The notes under the pieces are model-generated. The model worked only from the letters and a program-made list of their open reading frames with translations. It ran no database searches and was not told the DNA's origin. From positions 1,054,001 to 1,118,000 of the forward strand of contig NZ_JAEMQH010000001.1 of assembly GCF_016820575.1 (NCBI RefSeq): 64,000 bases of DNA, read 5' to 3'. Source of the stretch: Marinobacter sediminum. Lineage in GTDB: Bacteria; Pseudomonadota; Gammaproteobacteria; Pseudomonadales; Oleiphilaceae. Numbering within the stretch: position 1 is the first letter of the stretch; every line of letters starts with the position of its first letter. Shown here piece after piece: positions 26,236-35,564 of this stretch. A program made the translations under genes and the position numbers.

Positions 26236-27659
26236 GCGACGAGCGCGATAAGTCGTCCCTGGCCGAAAAAGGCTTCCACGGCATTGGTCGTGGCTCCGAT
26301 CGAGCAGGCCGGCGCACGGAGCGGTGGCTTGACAGACTGCTGGGTCGCTGGCTCGAGGTGCCGGACAAACGTGGGTGGGAGCTTGATGGCGAATGGGCCA
26401 GGGTGCAGCAAGATCCGGTCCGTGCCCGCGCGTTACTGTGGATGGCCTTCCTGGCATTTGTCGCGCTTCTGGTGTGGGCTGGCCTGGCGCCGATAGATGA
26501 AGTCGCCCGTGGCGATGGCAAGGTGATCCCTTCCAGCCAATTACAGGTCGTCCAGTCGCTGGACGGGGGCGTTGTGGAAACGCTGTCGGTGGAAGAGGGT
26601 GAACTGGTCAAGAAGGGGCAGCTGCTGGTGAGCATTGAATCGACTCGCTTCGATTCGGATGTTGCCGAGCAGCGGTCGAGAGAGCTGTCGCTACAGGCCG
26701 ATACTTTCCGGCTGAGTGCGTTGGTCGAGGGGACCGACATTACCTTTCCTTCCGATTTCAAGGAGCGGGCACCTCGCCTGGTTGAGGTTCAAAAGTCGCT
26801 GTTCGAGAACAGCCGAAATGAGCTGGCCGAACAAAAAATTATCTATCAGCAGCAGCTCGAGCAGCGGCAGGCTGACCTGAGAGAAGCCCAGTCGGCCCGT
26901 CGCCAGTATAGGGAAGTGCTCAGCCTGGCCTCCCGTGAACTAGAGTTGAAGAAGCCATTATTGGCTTCCGGGGCGGTTTCCGAGGTGGATCTGATCAAGT
27001 TGGAACGCGAGATCTCCAACGCCCGGGGTGAGGTTAGCCAGGCCGAGGCGGCCATTTCCCGGGCCCGTTCCGCGATTGCCGAGGCGGAATCAAAAATTCG
27101 CGAGACCCGTTTGGTGATGACCAACCGCTGGCGAGAGCAGTTGTCAGAGGCGGTGAGTGAACTGGCCGCGACTCGCGAGATGATGGCTGGCCTGCGTGAC
27201 CGGGTCAGTAAAACCCAGATCGTGGCGCCGGTGGATGGCACGGTTCAGCGGCTGTTCGTGCAGACCGTGGGCGGTGTTGTGTCGCCGGGTCAGGACGTGG
27301 TGGAAATCGTACCTCTTAACGATGAACTGTTGGTGGAGGCGCGAGTATCGCCTAAGGACATCGCGTTTATTCGCAAGGGCCAGGATGCCATCGTTAAATT
27401 CACCGCTTACGACTTCGCGGTATTTGGCGGCCTGAAGGCGAAGGTAGAGCACATCAGTGCCGATACCATCACGGATGAGAACGACAATACCTATTACCTG
27501 ACCAGGCTCCGTACGGAAGCCCAGGGGTTTTCAGAAAAGCTCGCGATCATCCCGGGGATGACGGCTCAGGTGGATATCCTAACTGGGGAGAAAACGGTGC
27601 TTGAATACCTTCTTAAACCGGTTGTCCGGGCAACCTCCCAAGCGTTGAGTGAGCGATGA
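26232..27659 (+). CDS. lapC: HlyD-family membrane fusion protein LapC
   Basis: A 475-residue adaptor that links LapB to the outer-membrane channel. A cytoplasmic N-terminal tail of about 65 residues is followed by one membrane span (LLWMAFLAFVALLVWAGLAPI). Then come the first half of a lipoyl domain (VQSLDGGVVETLSVEEGE), a long coiled coil (about 140-330), the second lipoyl half (TQIVAPVDGTVQRLFVQTVG) and a beta-barrel region. It overlaps lapB and the next gene by four bases each (ATGA), giving a tightly coupled lapEBC unit. Confidence 0.95.
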   Translation: MSDERDKSSLAEKGFHGIGRGSDRAGRRTERWLDRLLGRWLEVPDKRGWELDGEWARVQQDPVRARALLWMAFLAFVALLVWAGLAPIDEVARGDGKVIPSSQLQVVQSLDGGVVETLSVEEGELVKKGQLLVSIESTRFDSDVAEQRSRELSLQADTFRLSALVEGTDITFPSDFKERAPRLVEVQKSLFENSRNELAEQKIIYQQQLEQRQADLREAQSARRQYREVLSLASRELELKKPLLASGAVSEVDLIKLEREISNARGEVSQAEAAISRARSAIAEAESKIRETRLVMTNRWREQLSEAVSELAATREMMAGLRDRVSKTQIVAPVDGTVQRLFVQTVGGVVSPGQDVVEIVPLNDELLVEARVSPKDIAFIRKGQDAIVKFTAYDFAVFGGLKAKVEHISADTITDENDNTYYLTRLRTEAQGFSEKLAIIPGMTAQVDILTGEKTVLEYLLKPVVRATSQALSER

Positions 27660-28306
27660 CCGTGGGCCATTCCTTTCTTGTTTATGCACAAAGTTTCAGG
27701 CCGCTGGAGCATTGGCAGCGGGTGCTGCCGGACACGCACTTGCTCGAGAGTGGCGAGCAGTTGCCTTCGCCCTTTGAAGGTAGTCTGCTTTGGCTTTGCA
27801 CTGATGTGCCTGATTGGCAAAGCCTGGCGCAGAGTTGGTCCGGTGCCGGCAGCCGCGTAGCGGTGCTCACCCGTGAGCCGGAGAGTGGCGAGATGAATCG
27901 GGCCCTGGCCTGCGGCGCTCGGGCGTATGTGCCTGCTTTGGCAAACCGTCAGGTCTTTCAGCAAGTTGCAGAAAGCCTGCGCTCCGGTGGACTATGGTTT
28001 CCCGAGGATTTGCTCGGATCATTGCTGCAGTTAATGTCCAGCGCCTTGAGCAAGGCGCCTGCGCCACCCGAAGAGGCAGACTTGAGCATGCTTACGGCCA
28101 GGGAGCGGGAAGTGGCTCTTAGAGCGTCAAAAGGCATCTCCAACAGACAAATAGCCGACGAGCTCGGCATTACCGAAAGAACCATCAAGGAGCATATGGG
28201 CTCAGTGTTCAGGAAACTGGGTGTGCGTGATCGCATGCAGTTGATGCTGCTGGTCAATGGGCAACGGACAAAAGATGGGAGCGATGATGTACGTCAGGCG
28301 AAATGA
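27656..28306 (+). CDS. LuxR-type transcription regulator with degenerate receiver-like domain
   Basis: A 216-residue DNA-binding protein. Residues about 145-205 form a LuxR/FixJ helix-turn-helix (LTAREREVALRASKGISNRQIADELGITERTIK). The first 125 residues look like a receiver-sized alpha/beta domain but lack a convincing phosphorylation Asp and the usual acidic pocket. The size and plan recall CsgD-type biofilm regulators. Its ATGA overlap with lapC and position inside the adhesin operon suggest that it controls the adhesin or matrix genes. The signal is unknown. Confidence 0.85.
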   Translation: MTVGHSFLVYAQSFRPLEHWQRVLPDTHLLESGEQLPSPFEGSLLWLCTDVPDWQSLAQSWSGAGSRVAVLTREPESGEMNRALACGARAYVPALANRQVFQQVAESLRSGGLWFPEDLLGSLLQLMSSALSKAPAPPEEADLSMLTAREREVALRASKGISNRQIADELGITERTIKEHMGSVFRKLGVRDRMQLMLLVNGQRTKDGSDDVRQAK

Positions 28307-28625
28307 TCAGGGCGACGTCGTTGCCGTTAGTGAAGAACCCTTGGATGGGTTCGCGAGTGTGCCGGCCGACGATGCAGAGCTGCAGGCATTTCTGGCTGCG
28401 GGTGCCGGCTTCCCGGCAGATCAGCGGTTTCGGGAGTCTGATTCTTCGTTGATTCGGGTTATCGAAGATCTGGTCGACTTGCTGGCTATGAAGGGGGTCA
28501 TCCGATTTACGGACCTGCCCCCCGAGGCCCAGCAAAAACTGATGGCTCGCAAGTCCATGCGAGGCCAGGATGATCACCTGAACCTCATTGATGATGCGGG
28601 CGACGACCTGTTTGACTTCGATTAA
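28287..28625 (+). CDS. Small acidic conserved protein, function unknown
   Basis: A 112-residue soluble, acidic protein beginning MYVRRNDQGDVVAVSEEPLDG. It contains a predicted helix LIRVIEDLVDLLAMKGVIRFTDLPPEAQQKL. Short proteins of this pattern occur in pseudomonads and have sometimes been mislabelled as tryptophan synthase beta-like; I see no enzyme motif. The ATG at 28287 follows GGGAG by five bases and lies inside the end of the upstream regulator gene, so the genes overlap by 20 bases. The stop overlaps the stop of the convergent lapD gene. Location argues for a minor role in the adhesin operon. Confidence 0.75.
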   Translation: MYVRRNDQGDVVAVSEEPLDGFASVPADDAELQAFLAAGAGFPADQRFRESDSSLIRVIEDLVDLLAMKGVIRFTDLPPEAQQKLMARKSMRGQDDHLNLIDDAGDDLFDFD

Positions 28626-30535
28626 CGCGCCCGGGACACCCCGGGGCCAGTTACTCCATCAAATCCCGCCTCCCAAGCTGCTTCAATGCAGGCCTCGGAT
28701 GTTGCCCCAGCCAGGTAGACCTCTAGTCCAATGGAATGCGCCAACGCTGTGAGTCGCTGCATGTATTGCTGCGCGGTATGGTCGGATTCCAGACGCTGGG
28801 CATACACCGGATCCGTCTTGATGTAGTCCAGCCCAAGTTCATGAACTTTGGAAATGCGCTCCAGGTTATGGCCGACACCACCAATACCGACCTGGCATCC
28901 ACGCTGTTGCGATTCGTGAATGAAAGAGCCCAGGTGCAAGTCGCCAATGCTCAGTGCTGATTCCGGAAGTTCGAGCCGGAGCGGGTGCGATTCTGCCGGA
29001 CGATCTTCGATCAGCTTCAGCATGCGATCGCACGCGTCTTCATCAAGTAGGCTTTCAGTTGAGACGTGCACCAGAACTGGGTTGCCGATAATGGGCGGGG
29101 CGATCGAACTCAGGTGCTTCATCATCGCGATATCGACGGTGGGAAGCAGGCCCAGGCGCCGGCTCCAGGGGAGGAAGTAACCGGCCGCCCGCCAATCGCC
29201 GTTGAGTTTCAGGCGAATCTTGGCTTCCTGATGCAGCGGAGTGCCGTCTCGGCCGACCAGCGGGTGCAGCACCTCGTCCAAATCGTCCTTGTCGAGCGCG
29301 GACTGAATGGCGGCGCGCCATTCCGATGCATTGCGGAAGGGAATGTCCTCCTGGCTATCTTCACCAATGACGAGAGGTTCTTGTGCCTGTTCGGCCTGGG
29401 CTAGTAGGTGATCGGCCCGCATCATTACCTCAGCTCGGCTGGTGCCTGGCTGGAAAACGCTGGCTGAGAACCGTAGATCCTTGCCTGGTTCCTGACTGCC
29501 GGGGCCCTGAATTTCAGTAACAAGCACGTCGCTGAGTGCCTGGGTGTCGTGAAATTCGGTCAGCAGAAGGCCAAAGTCTGAGCCGTTCAGTCGCCCAATA
29601 AAGAAGTCAGTGAAATGGTATTCGCTGGCTGCAAAAATATCTGACACCTGCGAACAGAATCGGCGGAGCTCGGCATTGACCTGCTCATGGCCAAGCATGG
29701 CGTTCAGGTTCGCAAGCTCGGGCACTCGCGCCAGAATAAGGGTGTGCCGGGCATCGCTGTCGTGATCGTCTAGCAACGCATCAAGTCGACTGGCAAAGAA
29801 CTCCCGGTTGGCAACGCCGGTGACCGGATCGTGCAGGGCTTTTTCGCGCATCTCCGCCAATGCTTTGGCCTCGCTCTCCAGCATGTTCTCGACGCGGCGG
29901 GACAACTTGTTCATGGCCCGAACTACCCGTCGGAATTCGGTGGTTCTGGGTTCCGCGGAGACGATAAAGCGTTTCTCGCCAATAGCCTCGGCTTGCTGCA
30001 CCACATCTTTCAGGGGGTGACTGATTCGGCGCACAAGCCAGCTGCCAGCCAAGCCTGCGCACAGGGCGACCAGCGTCAGCCACATGAACAAGCGCTGGGC
30101 GGTCACCCACAGTGAGTTGGCGGCATAGCTGGTGGCGCTTTCCACGGAGACCGTCCCGTAATTGACCCAGCCATCAGACACGGTCGCTACGCCCGCGGGT
30201 ACTCTGAGCGGGAAGAGCGACCGGAACCAGGCCGGAGCGCTCAGATCCGTGGCCTCACTCCGCAAATCAACCGACTTGCCATTGCCGAACTCCAGGCGAA
30301 TGCGCTGGTAGTGGCCGGTGGCAAACTGGGCATCGAGAAAGGAGCGAATCAGCGCCTGCTCTTTTTCGGTATGTGAAAGGGTAATGGCAAGGGAGTTCGC
30401 ACTATCAATGTTCTTCAGCGCCAGCTGTTCCTGATAGTAAGCCTGAGCCGAGACCAGACTGGCGGCAAGACTGGCTGCAAAGGCCGTTACAATCAGGATG
30501 GTGGTAGCCAGCCACAACTGTTTAACGAGAGACAT
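28622..30535 (-). CDS. lapD: LapD-type c-di-GMP receptor (degenerate GGDEF-EAL)
   Basis: A 637-residue inner-membrane signalling protein: TM1 (about 7-29), a periplasmic LapD/MoxY-type domain (about 30-150), TM2, HAMP (about 170-230), a GGDEF domain and an EAL domain. The GGDEF site reads NGSDF. In the EAL domain the catalytic EAL is HQEAKIR, and the metal-binding DDFG is GGVG. It should bind but neither make nor degrade c-di-GMP. In the Lap model, c-di-GMP binding makes the periplasmic domain sequester LapG, protecting the surface adhesin. Its start overlaps the end of lapG by 14 bases, so the two are co-transcribed. Confidence 0.94.
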   Translation of the reverse strand: MSLVKQLWLATTILIVTAFAASLAASLVSAQAYYQEQLALKNIDSANSLAITLSHTEKEQALIRSFLDAQFATGHYQRIRLEFGNGKSVDLRSEATDLSAPAWFRSLFPLRVPAGVATVSDGWVNYGTVSVESATSYAANSLWVTAQRLFMWLTLVALCAGLAGSWLVRRISHPLKDVVQQAEAIGEKRFIVSAEPRTTEFRRVVRAMNKLSRRVENMLESEAKALAEMREKALHDPVTGVANREFFASRLDALLDDHDSDARHTLILARVPELANLNAMLGHEQVNAELRRFCSQVSDIFAASEYHFTDFFIGRLNGSDFGLLLTEFHDTQALSDVLVTEIQGPGSQEPGKDLRFSASVFQPGTSRAEVMMRADHLLAQAEQAQEPLVIGEDSQEDIPFRNASEWRAAIQSALDKDDLDEVLHPLVGRDGTPLHQEAKIRLKLNGDWRAAGYFLPWSRRLGLLPTVDIAMMKHLSSIAPPIIGNPVLVHVSTESLLDEDACDRMLKLIEDRPAESHPLRLELPESALSIGDLHLGSFIHESQQRGCQVGIGGVGHNLERISKVHELGLDYIKTDPVYAQRLESDHTAQQYMQRLTALAHSIGLEVYLAGATSEACIEAAWEAGFDGVTGPGVSRAR

Positions 30536-31256
30536 TAAAGCTTACTCCTTCGCTACGCATTCGATTAAGGACGTCCCGCCAGGGTGACAGGCGAGCGGTG
30601 GAGCTGCCTGCGGATGCGCCTGCACCTCCCGCCCAGAGCTCACTGCTGTTAAAACTGAATACCGGCGTCAGGTCGGTTCGCTCTCTCGCCGGCAGAATAT
30701 CTTCCATCAGGCTATCCAGTAGAACGGGTTCTGCGCCAGGTGTGGGGTAATAGCCCAGCACCATGTGGGGTCTGGTGATGGGGCTTGCGGGCCCACCAAT
30801 ACGAGCACGCACATAGATCAACCGAAGTTGATCGTCTGTTATCCCGGCACTTAGAAGGCTAATATATTGAATAATAACAAAATCTTCGCAGTCGCCCATG
30901 CCGTGAGCGAGCGTTTCCAGGGGCGAGGCCCAGTAATCTTCACGATTCCACAGATCACTGTCCAGTCGGTAATTCAGGGCTTCGTGAACAAACTTGTTCA
31001 CCTGGCGAAGCTTTTCGTCGGTTGGCAGAAGCTCGATTCGTTCCAGCAACGACTGCCATTGATCGAGGACTTGGCTCTCGGAATCGTAACCGTACCGAAG
31101 CCACTGACTGCGGCTTTGGGAGAAATCGATGGTCGCTCCGACAGGTTGCTCTGAGGAACGGGTGGGCAAGATCAATAGGCTGCAAACGACCGTGATCAGA
31201 ACGAAAACGGCTCGCATCGCCCTGAAAATGCCCGGATCACGGTTAACGACCCCCAT
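30522..31256 (-). CDS. lapG: LapG-type periplasmic cysteine protease
   Basis: A 244-residue bacterial transglutaminase-like cysteine protease with an N-terminal hydrophobic export segment. The catalytic triad is visible: Cys123 in GDCEDF, His164 in PHMVLGYY and Asp181 in LLDSL. The Asp and Glu flanking the Cys match the calcium-binding positions of LapG. It would cut the adhesin after the PAAG-like site near residue 111. An internal ATG (31217, MRAVFVLIT) directly precedes the hydrophobic stretch and could be the true start; the ribosome sites of both are weak. Confidence 0.94.
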   Translation of the reverse strand: MGVVNRDPGIFRAMRAVFVLITVVCSLLILPTRSSEQPVGATIDFSQSRSQWLRYGYDSESQVLDQWQSLLERIELLPTDEKLRQVNKFVHEALNYRLDSDLWNREDYWASPLETLAHGMGDCEDFVIIQYISLLSAGITDDQLRLIYVRARIGGPASPITRPHMVLGYYPTPGAEPVLLDSLMEDILPARERTDLTPVFSFNSSELWAGGAGASAGSSTARLSPWRDVLNRMRSEGVSFNVSR

Positions 31257-31580
31257 CGACGCTCACTTACTTCCTTAATCTGATAGCTGGCTGGACGCGA
31301 CACGGAGGGTGGCGGTCCCGAAGTCTGCAGTCTGGGCGAAAAAACACCTTATGTCAGTTGAGTATGTGTAAATGACGCTCATATTTTTCAGGGATTCTGG
31401 TCATTCACCAAAAAAATGCTGAATATAGATTATATAAATTTCAATTATAAAATCAGAGGCACTAAAGTGGTCTTCAACGTCAGCACAACGCTCCGGAAAG
31501 AGCCGTGAATGCTGACTTCGGAATTCGCTTTAAGTGGTTCCGCACCGACTAAGAAAACCAACGTAGAAAGGATTGAGATC
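31257..31580. promoter_or_regulatory. A/T-rich promoter region of isocitrate lyase
   Basis: This 324-bp gap between the divergent lapG and aceA genes holds no gene. From about 31380 it becomes strongly A/T-rich (repeated TATATAA and TATAAAA) compared with its surroundings, as expected of a strong promoter. I cannot assign -35/-10 boxes or a repressor site confidently. Confidence 0.45.
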
Positions 31581-33173
31581 ATGCCCTACGCACAAGACGT
31601 TGACCAGATTACCTCCCTGTTGAAGCAGCATCCGACCTGGAATGCCATCAACCCGAAGCACGCCGCCCGTATGCGTGCTCAGAACAAATTCAAGACTGGC
31701 CTGGACATCGCCAAGTATACCGCCAAGATCATGCGCGAAGACATGGCCAACTACGACAACGATACGGCTCAGTACACCCAGTCCCTGGGCTGCTGGCACG
31801 GCTTCATTGGCCAGCAGAAGATGCTGTCCATCAAGAAGCACTTCGGTTCCACCAAGCGTCGTTACCTGTACCTGTCTGGCTGGATGGTTGCCGCTCTGCG
31901 TTCAGAGTTTGGTCCGCTGCCTGACCAGTCCATGCACGAGAAAACTGCTGTTTCTGGCCTGATCGAAGAGCTGTACACCTTCCTGCGTCAGGCTGATGCC
32001 TGGGAACTGAACCACCTGTTCCGTGCCCTGGAAGAAGCCGAAAATGCCGGTGACAACGCCAAGGCCGAAGAACTGATCAAGCAGATCGACAACCACGAAA
32101 CTCACGTTGTACCGATCATTGCCGACATCGACGCCGGTTTCGGTAACGCCGAAGCAACTTACCTGCTGGCCAAGCAGATGATCGAAGCCGGTGCTTGCTG
32201 CATCCAGATCGAAAACCAGGTTTCTGACGAGAAGCAGTGTGGTCACCAGGATGGCAAGGTAACCGTGCCGCACGCTGACTTCCTGTCCAAGATCAACGCT
32301 GTACGTCTGGCGTTCCTGGAACTGGGTGTGGACGACGGTGTTATCGTTGCCCGTACTGACTCCCTGGGCGCTGGCCTGACTCAGAAAATCGCCGTAACTG
32401 AAGAGCCGGGCGATCTGGGCGACCAGTACAACAGCTTCATCGATGGCGAAGTGATCGAAAAGGCTGAAGACATCAACAACGGCGACGTTGTAATCAAGCA
32501 GAACGGCCAGCTGGTTCGTCCTAAGCGTCTGGCATCTGGCCTGTTCCAGTTCAAGCCGGGTACTGGCGAAGACCGTGTTGTCCTCGACTGCATCACCAGC
32601 CTGCAGAACGGCGCTGACCTGCTGTGGATCGAAACCGAGAAGCCGCACGTTGGCCAGATCGCAGCCATGGTTAACCGCATCAAGGAAGTGGTGCCCGACG
32701 CCAAGCTGGTTTACAACAACAGCCCGTCCTTCAACTGGACTCTGAACTTCCGTCAGCAGGTATTCGACGCGTGGCAGGAAGAAGGCAAGGACGTTTCTGC
32801 TTACGACCGTGCCAAGCTGATGAGCGAAGAGTACGACAACACCGAGCTGGGTCAGCTGGCTGACGAATGGTGCCGTAACTTCCAGCGTGATGGTTCACGT
32901 GAAGCGGGTATCTTCCACCACCTGATCACGCTGCCGACTTACCACACTGCGGCCCTGTCTACGGACAACCTGGCCAAGGGCTACTTCGGTGATGAAGGCA
33001 TGCTGGCTTACGTTGCCGGCGTACAGCGCAAGGAAATCCGTCAGGGTATCGCTACCGTTAAGCACCAGGACATGGCTGGTTCTAACATCGGTGACGACCA
33101 CAAGGAATTCTTCGCTGGTGATGCGGCCCTGAAGGCCGGTGGTAAAGACAACACCATGAACCAGTTCGGTTAA
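31581..33173 (+). CDS. aceA: Isocitrate lyase
   Basis: A 530-residue cytoplasmic enzyme that splits isocitrate into glyoxylate and succinate, the first step of the glyoxylate shunt needed for growth on acetate, fatty acids or alkanes. It is the longer Pseudomonas-type form. Visible features are YLSGWMVAA, the metal-site strand IIADIDAGFGNAEATYLLAK and the active-site loop DEKQCGHQDGK with its catalytic Cys. The start is the ATG after AAAGGATTGAGATC; an in-frame ATG at 31509 has no good ribosome site. Codon use is strongly biased, as in highly expressed genes. A strong terminator follows. Confidence 0.97.
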   Translation: MPYAQDVDQITSLLKQHPTWNAINPKHAARMRAQNKFKTGLDIAKYTAKIMREDMANYDNDTAQYTQSLGCWHGFIGQQKMLSIKKHFGSTKRRYLYLSGWMVAALRSEFGPLPDQSMHEKTAVSGLIEELYTFLRQADAWELNHLFRALEEAENAGDNAKAEELIKQIDNHETHVVPIIADIDAGFGNAEATYLLAKQMIEAGACCIQIENQVSDEKQCGHQDGKVTVPHADFLSKINAVRLAFLELGVDDGVIVARTDSLGAGLTQKIAVTEEPGDLGDQYNSFIDGEVIEKAEDINNGDVVIKQNGQLVRPKRLASGLFQFKPGTGEDRVVLDCITSLQNGADLLWIETEKPHVGQIAAMVNRIKEVVPDAKLVYNNSPSFNWTLNFRQQVFDAWQEEGKDVSAYDRAKLMSEEYDNTELGQLADEWCRNFQRDGSREAGIFHHLITLPTYHTAALSTDNLAKGYFGDEGMLAYVAGVQRKEIRQGIATVKHQDMAGSNIGDDHKEFFAGDAALKAGGKDNTMNQFG

Positions 33174-33220
33174 TCGATCGGTTCGGTTGTCGCTCCCGGA
33201 GTTATCCGGGAGTTATCCAG

Positions 33221-33249
33221 AAAAGCCCCGCCAAGTGCGGGGCTTTTTT
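33221..33249 (+). terminator. Rho-independent terminator of aceA
   Basis: AAAAGCCCCGC and GCGGGGCTTTT form an 11-bp stem with a five-base loop, followed by a T-run, 47 bases after the aceA stop. Confidence 0.95.
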
Positions 33250-33259
33250 GTGTCTGCCG

Positions 33260-34351
33260 TTAAGGCTGGCTGGGGCTTGCATCCCGAAAGCGCTCAATGC
33301 GCTCCTCAGTGGCAGGGTGGCTGGAGAGTAGATCCCCAAGGCTATCCCAGCGGCTTGGTGCGTCTTCTTCCGTACGGCTGGAACCGGTGCTGACTGGTTT
33401 GTCGGTGTGGCTCAGCCGGGTCATGATCGTGGCGAAATGGGCTGGGTCGAGACCGTTTTTTTGCATCATTGCCAAGGCATATTCATCGGCCTGTCGTTCC
33501 ATCTCTCGCGAATAGGACAGGCTCATCAACACCGCTGGGACTACCACGGTAGAATCTGAGAACGCCGACAAATCGCCGGTCATCATCACAATCAACCAGA
33601 AGGTCAGTGACGACTGAGCCATACCCTGTATGCCATGGCGGTGGGCGACATGGCCAATCTCGTGCGCCAGGATCGCGGTCAGTTCGTCATCGTGTTCCGC
33701 CAGCTCAACCAGGTCATCGGTGAAAATCAGCGTGCCGTCTGGTAATGCCAAAGCATTGGCGCCAATGGCGGGGGAGGCCCGAAACACAACGTTCAGACTC
33801 TGTCCGCCTACTGGCGCCAGCAGCGGAGCAAAATGCTCTTGCAGCGCTTGCTGTCGTTGTTGCGGTAATTGCGAGGGTTCAAGCCAGGTATCGTCCAGAG
33901 AGGCGAGGGTGGTTTCACCCACTTGTTCGGCAACGCCATCCGGTACCGCGTAGGCGATTACCTTGGCAGTCCAGGGCACACCGTAAACAAACGCGAAGAC
34001 AGTGACCGCTACCGTTGCAACCGCAGCCAGCAAAATCAGGCCGAGGTTGTTTTCCAGGCGGTGCACCAGGCGGGTTACGCGCCCGCTGGAAGAGCGCCGC
34101 GCAAGTTGATCGACAAGGTCGTTGTCGCGGGTTTCGAACACGGCATCGTTGGGCAGGTGGAGGTAGCGGGGCGTGTTGCCCACCCGGGGGGAAATGTTCA
34201 GGTCTTGCCAGCTCACTGTTTGTTGGCCAGATGGGGTGGCCAGAACCAGCGCGCCTCCGGCAGAACGCAATAGTGCTTCCTCCCGGAAGGAGCTGTCGCC
34301 AGAGTAGAACTGTCCCTCAATGACCAGTTCAGACTGCGGCGAATTCGACAT
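33260..34351 (-). CDS. M48-family zinc metallopeptidase
   Basis: A 363-residue membrane-anchored peptidase. A cytoplasmic N-terminal region is followed by one or two membrane spans (LGLILLAAVATVAVTVFAFVYG) and an M48 catalytic domain. That domain contains HEIGHVAHRHG (zinc-binding HExxH) and the downstream ReMERQADEYAL helix with the third zinc ligand. It probably takes part in membrane or envelope protein quality control. The start at 34351 is chosen because GGAG precedes it; it lies 23 bases inside the 3' end of the upstream DUF898 gene, so the two form an operon. Confidence 0.88.
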   Translation of the reverse strand: MSNSPQSELVIEGQFYSGDSSFREEALLRSAGGALVLATPSGQQTVSWQDLNISPRVGNTPRYLHLPNDAVFETRDNDLVDQLARRSSSGRVTRLVHRLENNLGLILLAAVATVAVTVFAFVYGVPWTAKVIAYAVPDGVAEQVGETTLASLDDTWLEPSQLPQQRQQALQEHFAPLLAPVGGQSLNVVFRASPAIGANALALPDGTLIFTDDLVELAEHDDELTAILAHEIGHVAHRHGIQGMAQSSLTFWLIVMMTGDLSAFSDSTVVVPAVLMSLSYSREMERQADEYALAMMQKNGLDPAHFATIMTRLSHTDKPVSTGSSRTEEDAPSRWDSLGDLLSSHPATEERIERFRDASPSQP

Positions 34352-35564
34352 CGAAGGCGTCTCCCAGTTCCTGCCCCAGTGCGCTGGTTCGAGTCTGCTC
34401 GGCCGCAACGAAATGGTTCAGGTCACCGGAAATCACCATGGAGGTGCAGCTTGCCCGGTAGCGAGCCATGCGTACCTTGGCCCAGGGGGTGAACAGGCCC
34501 AGGGTGAGAACAACAAGCAGGCTGTTGCTCAAGTAGATCCACACCATTTGCGCCGGCTTAAGCTCGGATTCAAAGCTGTGATCGGCCAGCTGGGTGGAAT
34601 TGAGGAACAGGTTGGCGATACCTGCCATGAAGAAACCGAACAGGGTCAGGTAGCCGACGCCTGCAATCACGGCCGCCAGTGCCGGCATTTCGGCCCGGGA
34701 GGCGAGGAAGGCGGCGACGGCGAACCCAGCAATCATCAGCAGCGCCTTGCCAAAGAGCAGGTAATACACTTTGGTGGAGGCCGTCAGCTCGAACGGCGTG
34801 GTTCCGTAGCGGCTGCCGTTGGCAATGAAGGCATGGGTTTTTTTCAGCACCAGCGGGGTCAGCAGTGTCAGGCACAGCAGATTCAGGATCGGCCACACGA
34901 AGGCCACCATGAAGGCCTCACCATACTTGCCCTGGAAATCGAAGCGAATGTTGCGGTAAGCACTGTTAATTGCGGTGAAGCGCAGTGAGCGGGTCATGAT
35001 CCAGGGCGTAACGAATATAAACGCTACACCAAAAACCACGGCAGCCTCGATGTAGAGGTTTGCCAGCGCAACATAGGCAACCAGGACGGCAAGCGCGATC
35101 AAACGGCCTTTCAGGATGGTGATGGGATTGGCCAGGTACTGGAAGCTGGAGTCGTCCAGGCGGGTGTTGCCATAGAAGTACTGGTTGTTACGGACCGTTG
35201 CCCAGGCCGAGTAGATGCCCAGGGTGACGATGGTCAGAAGAATGTTAACAATCCAGATACCGAAATATTCACCACCACGACCGGTGAACTCAATAGAGGC
35301 AAGTCGCAGGTCCTGTGCTTGCTCAATGGGTGCTTCTTGAACTCGGATGCGGACATCAGCACCGGCCTCCGTCAGCTTCTTTAGATATATCTGCGCGTCG
35401 TCATAGCTGAGATTGGATTTAATGGCGGATGCCGATGATAACAGGCGTTCGATTCGTTCGTGTGTCGCCTTAAACAAATCTTGAAGGTTGGCCTTTACCT
35501 GGGCGTCGTCAAAGCCAGGGAGAATCTGGCCGTTGTACACAACTTGATAAAGCTCATTCGACAT
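34329..35564 (-). CDS. YjgN/DUF898-family membrane protein
   Basis: A 411-residue inner-membrane protein with about ten spans. The first 95 residues are soluble and appear to be a separate domain (MSNELYQVVYNGQILPGFDD...). Then come two YjgN-like halves (GGEYFGIWIVNILLTIVTLGIYSAWATVRNNQYFYGNTRL), with the repeated motif LxxxTLGxxxPWAKVRxxRY at the C-terminus. DUF898 proteins are widespread and of unknown function. The coupled M48 peptidase downstream is a frequent partner of such genes and suggests a joint envelope role (inference). Confidence 0.85.
   Translation of the reverse strand: MSNELYQVVYNGQILPGFDDAQVKANLQDLFKATHERIERLLSSASAIKSNLSYDDAQIYLKKLTEAGADVRIRVQEAPIEQAQDLRLASIEFTGRGGEYFGIWIVNILLTIVTLGIYSAWATVRNNQYFYGNTRLDDSSFQYLANPITILKGRLIALAVLVAYVALANLYIEAAVVFGVAFIFVTPWIMTRSLRFTAINSAYRNIRFDFQGKYGEAFMVAFVWPILNLLCLTLLTPLVLKKTHAFIANGSRYGTTPFELTASTKVYYLLFGKALLMIAGFAVAAFLASRAEMPALAAVIAGVGYLTLFGFFMAGIANLFLNSTQLADHSFESELKPAQMVWIYLSNSLLVVLTLGLFTPWAKVRMARYRASCTSMVISGDLNHFVAAEQTRTSALGQELGDAFDVEFAAV

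Noticed and set aside
28622-30535. LapD read as an active phosphodiesterase or cyclase
   Set aside because: The GGDEF, EAL and DDFG motifs are all replaced, consistent with a receptor role.
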